Below are positions 6,864 through 17,225 of a stretch of 64,000 bases of DNA, one piece after another. Within the stretch, counting starts at the first letter, position 1. Each line of letters opens with the position of its first letter. Below the pieces are notes generated by a model. It worked only from the letters and a program-made list of their open reading frames with translations. It was not told the origin of the DNA and did no database searches. Both the position numbers and the translations under genes were made by a program. This stretch comes from Deltaproteobacteria bacterium (GTDB taxonomy: Bacteria; Myxococcota; Myxococcia; Myxococcales; SZAS-1), in the NCBI GenBank assembly GCA_018266075.1, contig JAFEBB010000008.1, positions 1 to 64,000 on the forward strand. Reading direction: 5' to 3'.

Positions 6864-8204
6864 CTAGGCGGCGCGGCGGGCGCGGATGCGGAGGGCGGCG
6901 TCGCGACCGCCGCGGATTGCGTCCTCCATGGAGGAGTACTCCCAGTTGCCGTAGCGGCCCACCGGCTCGATGCCCTGGGCCTGGAGGAAGTCGACGATGG
7001 TCTTGCGGGCCTCGCCGTAGTCCTTGTCGTAGAGCACGTACGAGTTCTGGATCGTGCGCGCCTCGGCGAAGAGCACGTCCTCGCGCTTCTTGAGCATGCC
7101 GCACGCGAGCAACCCGTCCACGGCCTCCTGCTCGGCCTGGCGGTGCGGGTAGTCGGCCATCTGCTTGCTGAACTCGACGTAGAAGCTGGAGTGGCCCGCG
7201 GGCGCCGTGCCCGCCCAGGTCGAGCTCGGCGAGCCGACCCGATAGAACGGGAACTGCTGCTCGGGGAAGTAGACCCAGTGATGGCCCAGGGTCGGGCCCT
7301 TGGCGCCCACGTTCACGTAGGTGGTCCACACCGCGCGCAGCTTCCTGCAGGCGGCGTCGATCGCCTCGGGCACGCCGCCGCCCGCGCGCATCAGCGCCAC
7401 CAATGCCTGCGGCGGGATGCTGGAGATGAGGTGCGTGTACGAGATCGTCCGGCCGTCGGCGAGCCGCACCTGCTTGCGCGCGTAGTCGATCGACTTCGGC
7501 TCGACGTTGCACTCCAGCGGCCCCAGCTTCATCACCGGCGGCACGAAGCCCTTGGGCAACGTCTCGATGCCGCCCTCGCGCGGATAGATGAAGTGCGCGT
7601 TGTAGCCGAGCTGGTCGTCGGCGATGCCCAGCGCGCCTTTGACCACCTGCTCGATGGTCGGCCGCGGCACGAACCGCCCCGTCCACGCCACCGAGAGCTC
7701 CGACGGGTGCACCGTGTAGAGCTTGGTGTTGTACGGGAACATGAAGTGCTTCGCGAAGCCGTCGCCCAGGTAGCGCAGGATGAACTCGGCGAAGGTGGTC
7801 GGCTCGCGGTCGCGGAGCGCGCGGCCCTTCTCGCCGAAGTTCGCCTCGTGGAAGCCGAGCAGCAGCTCGCTGACCACGTTCGCCGGCAGCCCGAAGGTGT
7901 TCACCTGGTACGGGTAGCGCGTGTAGATGCCGTTCGAGTAGATGCGCGCCTGCCGTTCGATCTCCACGAACGCGTTGGGCAGGAGCTGGTCCACCAGCTT
8001 TCGTACCGCTGGATCCCGCAGGTGGAGCCAGTGGCCGGTGTGATCGAAGGTGAAGGTGCCGGCCGGCGTCTGGCGGAGCTCCGACTTGCACAGCCCGCCG
8101 GGCCGCTCGCTCTTCTCAATGATGTGGAAGCCGCCCTCGAGGTGGTACGCGGCGGAGAGGCCCGCCAGCCCAGCCCCGAGGATCAGCGTCTCGACGTTGG
8201 CCAT
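6864..8204 (-). CDS. FAD-dependent oxidoreductase (protoporphyrinogen oxidase/UDP-galactopyranose mutase-like)
   Basis: This 446-aa protein begins with a dinucleotide-binding motif, ETLILGAGLAGLSAAYHLEG, followed by the second glycine-rich segment IIEKSERPGGLCKS, as in amine oxidase/UGM-like flavoproteins. The pattern TFTFDHTGHWLHLRDP and a C-terminal GRYGNWEYSSMEDAIRGGRDAA match the FAD-contact regions of this superfamily. Such proteins often occur in polysaccharide clusters, where they modify sugars or carry out desaturations. Here the gene is followed at once by a GT2 glycosyltransferase in the same direction, supporting a glycan-related role. The reaction cannot be assigned from sequence alone. 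Length fits the family. Confidence 0.85.
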   Translation of the reverse strand: MANVETLILGAGLAGLSAAYHLEGGFHIIEKSERPGGLCKSELRQTPAGTFTFDHTGHWLHLRDPAVRKLVDQLLPNAFVEIERQARIYSNGIYTRYPYQVNTFGLPANVVSELLLGFHEANFGEKGRALRDREPTTFAEFILRYLGDGFAKHFMFPYNTKLYTVHPSELSVAWTGRFVPRPTIEQVVKGALGIADDQLGYNAHFIYPREGGIETLPKGFVPPVMKLGPLECNVEPKSIDYARKQVRLADGRTISYTHLISSIPPQALVALMRAGGGVPEAIDAACRKLRAVWTTYVNVGAKGPTLGHHWVYFPEQQFPFYRVGSPSSTWAGTAPAGHSSFYVEFSKQMADYPHRQAEQEAVDGLLACGMLKKREDVLFAEARTIQNSYVLYDKDYGEARKTIVDFLQAQGIEPVGRYGNWEYSSMEDAIRGGRDAALRIRARRAA

Positions 8205-8460
8205 ACGCGGCGCCTTCTAGCACACAACGAACATCAGATCCGGCAAACGGCCAGACTCGCGGGCCATTCGGGGCCATTCAGGCTTCCGACCATGCCCAAG
8301 CGGCAGCTTTGGTCTCCGCCAATGGGGTGCTAACCTTCGCCGCTGCTGGATCTTTCCCGGCATGAGCCACCCCTCCTTGCAGCCTGACCGCCTTCCGCTG
8401 AGCACCGGTGTGTGCGCGGCGCGGCCGGCTGCCCGCTGAGCCGCTTCACCCGAGTTCCCC

Positions 8461-11400
8461 ATGCGCGCGAACTGCCCCTCCTGCAACACGGCGTACCAGG
8501 TCGAGGACGCCAAGGTCCCGCCCGGCGGCGCCCGGTTGAAGTGCTCCAAGTGCGGCACGATGTTCAGCATCGGCGGCAAGCAGGCGGCCGCGCCCGCCGC
8601 CGTTCCGCTGCCGGGTAACAAGGGTCCGGGTGCGGCGGTTCCGCTGCCGGGTCAGCGTGCGGCGCCCGCGGCCGTGCCACTTCCGGGTCAGCGCGCGGCC
8701 CCTGCCGCCGTGCCGCTGCCGGGTGGGCGTGCGGCGCCGTCGGCGGCCATTCCGCTCCCGGGTCAGGCGCGCTCGGCGGGCGCTGCGGTCCCGTTGCCGG
8801 GTGGGCGTGCGGCCGCGCCGTCGGCGGCCGTTCCGCTCCCCGGCGGTCGCCAGGCCGCGCCCATGGACGACCCCTACGCTGCGGACTTCGGAGGCGCGTC
8901 CACCCAGGGTGGCGACGACTTCGACGCCATGCTCCAGCAGGCGGCCGAGCCGGATCCGGCGCCGGTGCCGGACTCGTCCACCAACGCGGTGGACTTCGGT
9001 GCGCCGGGCGGCGGCGATCCCGGCGCGGGCGGCGATCCCTACGCCATGGACTTTGGCACGCCCGCTGGCGATGGCGGTGGCGGCGATCCCGGCGCCGGCG
9101 GCGACCCGTACGCCATGGACTTTGGCAGCCCAGGGGCCGCTCCCGAGGCCGCAGCTCCCGCGGGCGGCGGCGACGACAACCTGGAGTTCGATCCCACCGC
9201 CAGCGCGCCCGCGAGCAGCAGCAGGCCCGCCGACGACCTCGAGGCCGACCTCGCCGCGCCCATCTCGCCGGCCGCGGCGCCCCAGACCGAGGGCGACGAC
9301 CTCGAGCTCCTCGACTTCATCGACGACGCCGAGGCCCAGGCGAAGTCCAAGGGCAAGGGCAAGGAGAAGAAGAAGGCCGGCTTCGACGGCTTCCAGGTGC
9401 GCAACCGCGCGGGCAAGGTCTTCGGGCCCATGCCCGAGGCCGACGTCATCAAGCTCCTCGGCCAGGGCAAGCTGCTCGGCAACGAAGAGATCACCCGCGA
9501 CGGCGAGACCTGGCTGGCCTTTGGCTCGCACGCGCCGTTCGCCGAGGCCCTGCAGAAGCTGATGGAGGCGCCCGGCGGCCTGCCCGGCGCCAACAGCGGC
9601 CCGGGCATCATCGACGGCGCGATCACCGGCGAGCCGACGGTGGATGTAAACGCGCGCATCCAGCAGATCTACGGCGGCCGCATGGCCGGCATCGTGATCG
9701 TGGACTCGGCCGAGGCCACCGCGAAGATCAAGAAGCGCATCCCCTACTTCATCGCCGGCGGCGTGGTGGCGCTGTTCCTCGCGTTCGGCATCTACCTCGG
9801 GTTCACGCCCTACGGCCTCTTCGGCATGCGGCGCTTGTTCCCCAAGGAGATCAAGCAGGGCTCGGCGGAGTACGCCAAGCTCGTCGACGGCCGCAGCCAG
9901 GTGGCGCTGGGCACCTACGCCGGCTTCAAGAAGGCCCTCTCCGACGCCGACGCGGTGCTGCACGAGAACGACCAGTTCGTGGATGCGCGCTCGCTCTTCG
10001 TGGAGGCCACCTACGGCCTCAAGGTGAACTACGGCGACGCGCCGCCGGAGGCCGTGGCCCGCGCCCACCAGTACGTGCAGGACATGCTGGTGGCCCAGAA
10101 GAACGACCCCGACGTGATCGTCGCGGCGGGCGCCGAGGCGCTCGCCCTGGGCGACGCCACCGAGCTCCGGCCCCAGCTGGAGAAGGCCCTCGGCGAGCTG
10201 ACCAAGAAGCGGCCCCAGGGCGCCGCCACCGCGGCCCTCGAGCTGGCCCTCTCCGCCGCCAAGACCCGCGACCCCGCCAAGGCCAAGACCTACTTCGACC
10301 AGGCGGAGAAGCTGGGCGACTCGCACGTGCGCGCCCTCGACGCCCACGCCGCGTACCTCGTGGCCCAGCGCGATCCTCTCGGCGCCGCCAAGGTCCTGGA
10401 GCAGGCGGTGAAGGAGCTGCCCACCCACGGCCCCTCGGCGCTGGCCCTGGCCCACCTGCGCGTGGGCCCGCTCGCCGACTTCGACCACGCCGAGGAGCTG
10501 CTCAAGCCGCTGCGTGAAGGCGAGAAGGAGCTCTCCAGCGACGAGCAGGCGCTCTTGCACGCGGTGCTGGGCATGGTGCGCGTGTCGCAGAAGAAGGTCA
10601 CCGAGGCCGAGGAGGAGTTCAAGACCGCCGCCAAGCTCGCGCCCAAGTCGGCCGACGTGGAGCAGGCCTACGCGAGCTACCTCCTCAAGCGCGGCCTCTT
10701 CGATCAATCGCTCGGCCAGTACCAGGACGCGTACAACCAGCGCCCCGACGATTTGGACAACCTCGACGGCCTGGTGGTGTCGATGGTGGGCAACGACCAG
10801 CCGCAGACCGCGGAGAAGCTCGTCGCCGACGGCAACCGCAAGTTCCCCAACAACGCCCGTGTGGCGGCGCTGCAGGGCATCGTGGCCGAGGGCGAGGGCA
10901 AGATCCTGGAGGCCGAGGAGGACTACAAGACCGCCATCACCCGCGACCCCAAGTACACCCGCGCCGACCTCTTGCTCGGCCGCGCCTACCTGGTGGACGG
11001 CAAGGTGAAGGAGGCCCACGCCACCCTCGAGGCGGCGCTCAAGAAGGCCCCCAAGGACGCCGACATCAACACCGCCTGGGGCGAGCTGGCCATGGCCGAG
11101 AGCCGCGTCGACGACGCGCTCGGCATCTACGCGCAGGCCATCGCCCTCGACAACGACAACCCCCGCGCCCACCTCGGCCGCGCCCGCGCGCTGCTCGCCA
11201 AGGGCCAGTTCCCCGACGCGCTCACCGAGGCCCAGGTCTCCGTGAAGCAGGACGACAAGCTGCCCGGCGCGCACAAGACGCTGGGCGACGTGCTCTTCGC
11301 CCAGGGCGAGTTCGGCAAGGCCAAGGAGGAGTACCAGACCTCGCTCAAGCAGATGGGCAAGGACGACGAGGCCTACCTCATGCTCGGCCGCGCCCACTAC

Positions 11401-12144
11401 TCCACCGGCGACTTCGACGCCGCGCAGACCGCCTTCGAGAACGCGCACACCATCAATCGCGTCTCGTACCGCGCCTACTACTGGCTGGCGCTCACGCACT
11501 TGAAGAAGCACGAGATCACCCAGGCCATCGAGTCCATGAACAAGGCGGTGGACAACGGCGGCAAGAACGATCCCGACGTCCACTACCAGTTCGGCCTCAT
11601 CTACAAGGCCGGCGAGGGCCACTACAACGACGCGCTCGAAGAGTACAAAGCCGCCCTCAAGCTGCGCCCGAGCTACGTGGAGGTGCTGGAGGCGCTCGGC
11701 GACGCGCTCTTCGAGGCCAACGACTTCAAGACCGCCCAGGGTTACTTCGAGCAGGCCTTCAACACCGACGGAAAGCGCACCGCGCTGCTGGGCAAGATCG
11801 GCGACTGCTACGCCAAACAGACCCTCTGGGCGAAATCCATCGAGGCCTACAACAAGCACCTGAGCATCGATCCCGAGGCGGTGGGCGACTACTACAAGAT
11901 CGGAAACGCCTACAACGAGATGAACAAGAAGAAGGAAGCGATTGCCTCCTTCGTCAAGGCCACCTCCAAGGACAAGACCAACGCCGAGGCTTGGCGCGCC
12001 CTGGGCTACGCCTACAAAGAGACCAACAAGCGCGCCGAAGCCGTGCGCGCCTTCAAGCAGTACCTCACGGTCAACGCCAAGGCCGAGGACGCCAAGGACA
12101 TCGAGGTGGAGATCGACGGCCTCGGCGGCAGCACCGACAAGTAG
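8461..12144 (+). CDS. Zinc-ribbon / GYF-like / TPR membrane protein (motility-type architecture)
   Basis: This 1227-aa protein has, in order: an MJ0042-type zinc ribbon (CPSCNTAY...CSKCGTMF, residues 5-38); a low-complexity region with about seven repeats of (A)AVPLPG/AIPLPG followed by repeats of DPYAMDFG (to about residue 225); a charged linker; a GYF-like domain (VRNRAGKVFGPMPEADVIKLL, about 312-360); one membrane segment (IPYFIAGGVVALFLAFGIYLG, about 427-450); and then TPR repeats to the end. The N-terminal zinc ribbon plus GYF plus single membrane segment resembles AgmX/GltJ of myxobacterial gliding, whereas the long periplasmic TPR array resembles other motility or assembly scaffolds. 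The ATG at 8461 has no obvious ribosome-binding site, but the zinc ribbon starts immediately. A perfect AT-rich palindrome follows its stop codon. Confidence 0.88.
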   Translation: MRANCPSCNTAYQVEDAKVPPGGARLKCSKCGTMFSIGGKQAAAPAAVPLPGNKGPGAAVPLPGQRAAPAAVPLPGQRAAPAAVPLPGGRAAPSAAIPLPGQARSAGAAVPLPGGRAAAPSAAVPLPGGRQAAPMDDPYAADFGGASTQGGDDFDAMLQQAAEPDPAPVPDSSTNAVDFGAPGGGDPGAGGDPYAMDFGTPAGDGGGGDPGAGGDPYAMDFGSPGAAPEAAAPAGGGDDNLEFDPTASAPASSSRPADDLEADLAAPISPAAAPQTEGDDLELLDFIDDAEAQAKSKGKGKEKKKAGFDGFQVRNRAGKVFGPMPEADVIKLLGQGKLLGNEEITRDGETWLAFGSHAPFAEALQKLMEAPGGLPGANSGPGIIDGAITGEPTVDVNARIQQIYGGRMAGIVIVDSAEATAKIKKRIPYFIAGGVVALFLAFGIYLGFTPYGLFGMRRLFPKEIKQGSAEYAKLVDGRSQVALGTYAGFKKALSDADAVLHENDQFVDARSLFVEATYGLKVNYGDAPPEAVARAHQYVQDMLVAQKNDPDVIVAAGAEALALGDATELRPQLEKALGELTKKRPQGAATAALELALSAAKTRDPAKAKTYFDQAEKLGDSHVRALDAHAAYLVAQRDPLGAAKVLEQAVKELPTHGPSALALAHLRVGPLADFDHAEELLKPLREGEKELSSDEQALLHAVLGMVRVSQKKVTEAEEEFKTAAKLAPKSADVEQAYASYLLKRGLFDQSLGQYQDAYNQRPDDLDNLDGLVVSMVGNDQPQTAEKLVADGNRKFPNNARVAALQGIVAEGEGKILEAEEDYKTAITRDPKYTRADLLLGRAYLVDGKVKEAHATLEAALKKAPKDADINTAWGELAMAESRVDDALGIYAQAIALDNDNPRAHLGRARALLAKGQFPDALTEAQVSVKQDDKLPGAHKTLGDVLFAQGEFGKAKEEYQTSLKQMGKDDEAYLMLGRAHYSTGDFDAAQTAFENAHTINRVSYRAYYWLALTHLKKHEITQAIESMNKAVDNGGKNDPDVHYQFGLIYKAGEGHYNDALEEYKAALKLRPSYVEVLEALGDALFEANDFKTAQGYFEQAFNTDGKRTALLGKIGDCYAKQTLWAKSIEAYNKHLSIDPEAVGDYYKIGNAYNEMNKKKEAIASFVKATSKDKTNAEAWRALGYAYKETNKRAEAVRAFKQYLTVNAKAEDAKDIEVEIDGLGGSTDK

Positions 12145-13536
<1,392 letters not shown>

Positions 13537-13543
13537 GCGATAT

Positions 13544-13557
13544 TAACGATCCGGTTA
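13544..13557. repeat. AT-rich dyad TAAC-N6-GTTA after serS
   Basis: TAAC GATCCG GTTA, flanked by TAT on the left and TACGC on the right. It lies 7 nt after the serS TGA, between convergent serS and pduL. Nearly the same sequence ends the acyl-CoA dehydrogenase at 610. Confidence 0.7.
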
Positions 13558-13634
13558 TACGCTGGCGGGCAGCGTGGCGAGCGTGACCCACCCCGGGTCC
13601 GGCCGACCCTGCTCGTACGCTGCGTGAAGTCCGC

Positions 13635-14232
13635 TCAGTCGCGCAGGAGGAACGCGGCCGTGTCAGGCGTGACGCCGACCGCGTTCGCCTCGTCGGTGTC
13701 GAGGTGCAGATCGAGGGCAAAGTCGTCGCGCACGCGGACCACCACGTCCTCGAAGATCACCGGCCGCGCACCCAGCACGTGCACGCGCACCAGCTCGCCG
13801 TGCTGCACCTGGAGCCGCGCGGCATCGGCAGGGCTGGCGTGGATGTGCGGCTGGGCCACGATCGCGCCGTGGGGTGAGCGTCACCTCGCCGGCGGGGCCG
13901 CGCACCGTCACGCCCGGCGTCCCGCTGAGGGAACCGGACTCACGCACCGGCGGGTTGAGCCCGAGGTGCAGCGCGTCGGTCCGCGAGAGCTACACCTGGC
14001 TCTCGCCGCGCACCGGCCCCACCACGGCCACGTGCGCGAGCTGACCCTTCGGCCCGATGAGCTCCACCCGCTCCTGGGCGACGAACTGCCCATGCTGTGT
14101 GAGCTCGTGCGCCGCCGCGAGCGGGTGCTGAGGTCCGAAGAGCCGCTCACAGTCGGCGCGGGTCAGGTAAACGTGGTGCGCGCTCACGCCAATCGGGATG
14201 CGCGCCGCGTCTGCGAGGTTCTTGGCTTCCAT
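13635..14232 (-). pseudogene. pduL: Phosphate propanoyltransferase (PduL-like), interrupted by a stop and a frameshift
   Basis: The minus strand encodes a recognisable PduL-type phosphotransacylase, which interconverts acyl-CoA and acyl phosphate with zinc. The first part from ATG 14232 reads IPIGVSAHHVYLTRADCERLFG ... VAVVGPVRGESQV and is then broken by an in-frame TAG (13990..13992) at a position where relatives have an acidic residue; the same frame continues as LSRTDALHLGLNPPVRESGS and so on. About 130 nt further a +1 shift in a run of four C breaks the frame again; the last part reads HGAIVAQPHIHASPADAARL to DTDEANAVGV. The two His-containing motifs are therefore in different frames. No microcompartment genes are nearby. 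The ATG overlaps the DoxX gene stop. Either a real pseudogene or two sequence errors. Confidence 0.8.
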
Positions 14233-14759
14233 CAGTTGATCTGAGCATGCGCGCGCCGCGCCATCCAGCGGTCGACGCTCGCCTTGCCCGCACCGTGGCC
14301 CGCGAGCATGAGCAGCCCGCCGATGAAGGCGACGTTGGAGAGCGCCTGGGCGCGGTGCGCTTCGTTGGCGAGGTCGTAGTGCACGAGCAGGGTCAGGAAC
14401 GCCACGTAGGCGATGAGTCCCCAGGAGGCGATGCGCGTCTTCCAGCCCGCGAGGAGCAGGGCCCCGCCGATGATCTCGAAGCCGATGGCGAAGGGCAGCA
14501 GCAAACCGGCGTCGTTCATGCCGCTGGCGTTCATGCTGGCCACGGTGGCATCGAAGTGCGCCCACTTCACGAAGCCGCTCACGATGAAGAGCAGCGAGAG
14601 CAGCACGCGGCCCGCGGCGTACATCTGCACGCGGCGGCGCTTGAGCTCGTCGAGCTCCATTCGATGCTCGTTCTCGAGCTCCTTGAGCGCGGCAGCGGCG
14701 GCATCCGAGTTGTGGTGCAGCGGCGTTTCGTTGAAGCGGGGCTGGGCGATCGTGGTCAT
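14232..14759 (-). CDS. DoxX family membrane protein
   Basis: This 175-aa protein has a roughly 45-residue charged N-terminal helix (ALKELENEHRMELDELKRRR) and then four predicted membrane helices with the DoxX pattern: VLLSLLFIVSGFVKW, LLLPFAIGFEIIGGALLLAGW, SWGLIAYVAFLTLLVHYD and SNVAFIGGLLMLAGHG. DoxX-type proteins are small inner-membrane proteins linked to quinone or thiosulfate redox and stress responses; a precise activity is unknown here. The start at 14759 is the ATG preceding the helix (ATGACCACGATCGCC). Its stop overlaps the pduL start (ATGA), so both belong to one operon. It diverges from the CBS-domain gene. Confidence 0.88.
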   Translation of the reverse strand: MTTIAQPRFNETPLHHNSDAAAAALKELENEHRMELDELKRRRVQMYAAGRVLLSLLFIVSGFVKWAHFDATVASMNASGMNDAGLLLPFAIGFEIIGGALLLAGWKTRIASWGLIAYVAFLTLLVHYDLANEAHRAQALSNVAFIGGLLMLAGHGAGKASVDRWMARRAHAQIN

Positions 14760-14892
14760 GGACGGCTCCTTGTGATGGGCACCCAGAGAGCAACCCACGT
14801 GCCGCGGCTGATCCCCGGGGCGAAGCGTGCGCAGCGACGCAGCCGATGCACGTCGCCCTCTGTCCGCCAACCCGGGGCGCAGGTTCTGCACC

Positions 14893-14906
14893 GGCGGTCC
14901 ACCGCC
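14893..14906. promoter_or_regulatory. Short dyad upstream of the CBS-domain gene
   Basis: GGCGGT-CC-ACCGCC is a perfect 6-bp-arm dyad placed about 20 bp before the candidate sigma-54 element and between the divergent doxX and CBS genes. It could bind a regulator or simply form a hairpin. Confidence 0.3.
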
Positions 14907-14923
14907 ATCAGGCGGATCAGGCT

Positions 14924-14940
14924 GGGCACATGGCGTGCAC
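14924..14940 (+). promoter_or_regulatory. Candidate sigma-54 (-24/-12) promoter of the CBS-domain gene
   Basis: GGGCAC, five bases, then GTGCA places the invariant GG (-24) and GC (-12) 12 positions apart as in the sigma-54 consensus TGGCAC-N5-TTGCA. The predicted start point would be about 15 nt before the ATG at 14967. Two mismatches to consensus remain. Confidence 0.35.
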
Positions 14941-14966
14941 ATCCGCTGTGCAAACCCGAGGACGCC

Positions 14967-15503
14967 ATGCTCACTGCCGCCGATCTCATGACCCCCGCAC
15001 CGGTGACCGTGCGCCACGACGACTCCATGGCCGTGGCGGTGTCGATCATGCGCATGGGGGTAAAGCCCATCCGCCACCTGCCGGTGCTCGAGAACGGCAA
15101 GCTGGTGGGCATGGTGAGCGATCGCGACGCCGCCCGCACCCGTGGCTGGGAGCACGTGAAGGTGCAGGACGCGATGAGCAAGGGGCTCTACATCGTGCGG
15201 CCGCGGACGCCCCTGCGCCGCGCCATCGACCGCATGATCAAGCACAACATCGGCGCGTTGCCCGTCGTCGACTGCGATGGGACGGTGGTGGGCATTCTCT
15301 CGCTGGTCGACGTGGCCCAGTGCATGGCGAACCTCGTGCTGCGCATCGACGCGCTCCAGGCCGGGCGGCGCCGCGGCCTCACGCCCACCGACGCGAACCG
15401 CTTGATGCACATCTCCTCGATGCTCTGGGCCAGCCTGCCCGATCGCGTGCCGCTCGCCCGTCGCAGCGGGCGCCGCAGCTTCGCCGCACGCTCGCAGGCC
15501 TGA
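14967..15503 (+). CDS. Tandem CBS-domain protein
   Basis: This 178-aa protein consists of a pair of CBS domains: the first starts LTAADLMTPAPVTVRHDDSM and ends VGMVSDRDAAR, the second starts QDAMSKGLYIVRPRTPLRRAI and ends VVGILSLVDVAQ. Tandem CBS modules bind adenosyl nucleotides and often act as energy or redox sensors. There is no catalytic domain, so it is a stand-alone sensor. It overlaps nothing; the P-loop ATPase gene starts 7 nt downstream, so they are probably co-transcribed. A sigma-54-like promoter precedes it, which would suggest regulated stress or developmental expression. The C-terminal 50 residues are basic and not recognised. Confidence 0.9.
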   Translation: MLTAADLMTPAPVTVRHDDSMAVAVSIMRMGVKPIRHLPVLENGKLVGMVSDRDAARTRGWEHVKVQDAMSKGLYIVRPRTPLRRAIDRMIKHNIGALPVVDCDGTVVGILSLVDVAQCMANLVLRIDALQAGRRRGLTPTDANRLMHISSMLWASLPDRVPLARRSGRRSFAARSQA

Positions 15504-15510
15504 GGGCGCG

Positions 15511-16161
15511 ATGCGGAGCTGCCACTGCCACAAGAAGCACGGGCTGCGTCGGGTGGTGGTGACCGGCGGCCCGGGCGCGGGCAAGACCGCGGTGCTGGAG
15601 CTGGTGCGCCAGGCGTTCTGCGGGCACGTGCACGTGCTCCCGGAGTCGGCGAGCATCCTCTATGGCGGCGGGTTCCCGCGCGGCACCGACGACGCCAGCC
15701 GACGCGCTGCGCAGCGCCTCATCTTCGAGATCCAGCGCGAGCTGGAGATCCTCCAGGAGCCCACGCAGCCCGCGTTGGTGCTCTGCGACCGGGGCACCCT
15801 CGACGGGCTCGCCTACTGGCCCGGCCACCCCGACGACCTGCTGGAGGAGATGGGCACCACCCGCGCCGAGCAGCTCGCGCGCTACCAGGCGGTGATCCAC
15901 CTGCGCACGCCCGACGCGGAGGATGGCTACGACCACGTGAACCGGCTGCGCATCGAGTCCGCGACGGAGGCCGCGCGGCTCGACCGGGAGATCCTCAAGA
16001 TCTGGCACGAGCACCCGCGGCGGCACGTGGTCGCCAGCCGGCCCGATTTTTTGGACAAGGCGCTGGAGGTGGTGAACCTGCTCCTCGAGGAGCTGCCGCC
16101 GTGCTGCCGACCGCGGCCGCGCGCGTCGAAGCTCCTGCGGCCGGTGCAGGCGCGGCGTTAG
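15511..16161 (+). CDS. P-loop AAA-type ATPase/kinase-like protein
   Basis: This 216-aa protein has a Walker A motif, GGPGAGKTAVLELV (about residues 19-32), and a Walker B-like segment PALVLCDRGTLDGLAYW (about 88-104). It fits the AAA_28-type small nucleoside-kinase-like ATPases, in which the substrate is usually unknown. The N-terminus is Cys/His-rich (MRSCHCHKKHG), possibly metal-binding. It follows the CBS-domain gene by 7 nt and precedes the LigB-type dioxygenase by 9 nt, so CBS-ATPase-dioxygenase looks like one operon. A poly-T stretch (about 16039) occurs in GATTTTTTGG. Function cannot be assigned further. Confidence 0.8.
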   Translation: MRSCHCHKKHGLRRVVVTGGPGAGKTAVLELVRQAFCGHVHVLPESASILYGGGFPRGTDDASRRAAQRLIFEIQRELEILQEPTQPALVLCDRGTLDGLAYWPGHPDDLLEEMGTTRAEQLARYQAVIHLRTPDAEDGYDHVNRLRIESATEAARLDREILKIWHEHPRRHVVASRPDFLDKALEVVNLLLEELPPCCRPRPRASKLLRPVQARR

Positions 16162-16170
16162 GCTGTCCGC

Positions 16171-16977
16171 ATGACGTCCTCGCCGCGCATGCCCGTCGCG
16201 TTCCTGCCGCACGGCGGCGGACCGTGGCCGTTCGTGGAGATGGGGCTGCCCAAGGCCGAGCTCGAGTCGCTCGCGGGCTACCTGCGCGAGCTCGGCGCGC
16301 TGCCGGAGAGGAAGCCCAAGGCGGTGCTGGTGGTGTCGGCGCACTGGGAAGAGACGGTGCCCACGGTGATGACCGCGGAGCGCCCGCCGATTTTTTACGA
16401 CTACTACGGCTTCCCGCCCGAGTCGTACCGCATCACCTGGCCTGCGCCGGGCGCGCCCACGCTTGCCACGCGCGTGCGCGAGCTGCTCGGCGCAGCGGGC
16501 TTCACCACGGCCGAGGACGGTGAGCGCGGCTTCGACCATGGGACGTTCATTCCGCTGAAGCTCACCTATCCCGACGCGGACGTGCCCACGCTGCAGCTCT
16601 CGCTCAAGAAGGGGCTCGATCCTGCCGAGCACCTGCGCATGGGCCGCGCGCTCGCGCCGCTCCGCGACGAGGGCGTGTTCATCCTCGGCAGCGGCATGAG
16701 CTTCCACAACCTGCGCGCGTTCGGAGATCCGCGCGCGCCCGCGGTGGCCGCCGAGTTCGATACCTGGTTGCAGGAGACGGCCACCGGCGAGGCGGCCGAG
16801 CGCGACGCGCGGCTCACCGCCTGGACCCAGGCCCCGCACGCGCGCGTGGTGCACCCGCGCGAGGAGCACCTGATTCCACTGATGGTGATTGCTGGCGCGG
16901 CTGGGGACGATCGCGGCACCACCAGCTGGTCCGGCGAGTTCATGGGCGTGAAGATCTCGGCGTACCACTTCGGCTGA
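16171..16977 (+). CDS. LigB-family extradiol dioxygenase (4,5-DOPA dioxygenase-like)
   Basis: This 268-aa protein belongs to the class III extradiol dioxygenase (LigB/YgiD) family, which cleaves catechols with non-haem metal. Metal-ligand and active-site histidines are visible in LPHGGGPWPF (residues 11-20), VVSAHWEE and GFDHGTFIPL. Length is typical of YgiD-like enzymes acting on DOPA or other small catechols; the real substrate is unknown. It is the last gene of the probable CBS-ATPase-dioxygenase operon. No terminator is obvious in the 150 bp that follow. A promoter for the tRNA-Ser(UGA) gene lies there instead. Confidence 0.9.
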   Translation: MTSSPRMPVAFLPHGGGPWPFVEMGLPKAELESLAGYLRELGALPERKPKAVLVVSAHWEETVPTVMTAERPPIFYDYYGFPPESYRITWPAPGAPTLATRVRELLGAAGFTTAEDGERGFDHGTFIPLKLTYPDADVPTLQLSLKKGLDPAEHLRMGRALAPLRDEGVFILGSGMSFHNLRAFGDPRAPAVAAEFDTWLQETATGEAAERDARLTAWTQAPHARVVHPREEHLIPLMVIAGAAGDDRGTTSWSGEFMGVKISAYHFG

Positions 16978-17086
16978 GTCGGTTTCGTCAGAGCGCGGCG
17001 TCCGCGGCGTCCAATCGCTGCGAGGTGTCCTCCATGGCTCTGTGCTCACGCGTCCGATCTCGTCGCTCCCGGCGCAGTCGCTCGCG

Positions 17087-17116
17087 TTGACGCGCGGGCC
17101 TGGGCAGCGCTATCCC
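17087..17116 (+). promoter_or_regulatory. Promoter of the tRNA-Ser(UGA) gene
   Basis: TTGACG (17087..17092) and TATCCC (17111..17116), 18 nt apart, lie 20 nt before the tRNA. The -35 is strong and the -10 moderate. Confidence 0.5.
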
Positions 17117-17135
17117 CTCCCATGCAGGAACGTGG

Positions 17136-17225
<90 letters not shown>

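Noticed and set aside
16036-16400. Two CCGATTTTTT stretches in adjacent genes as phase-variable tracts
   Set aside because: Six T is short, both are explained by Asp/Ile-Phe codons, and nothing suggests variation.
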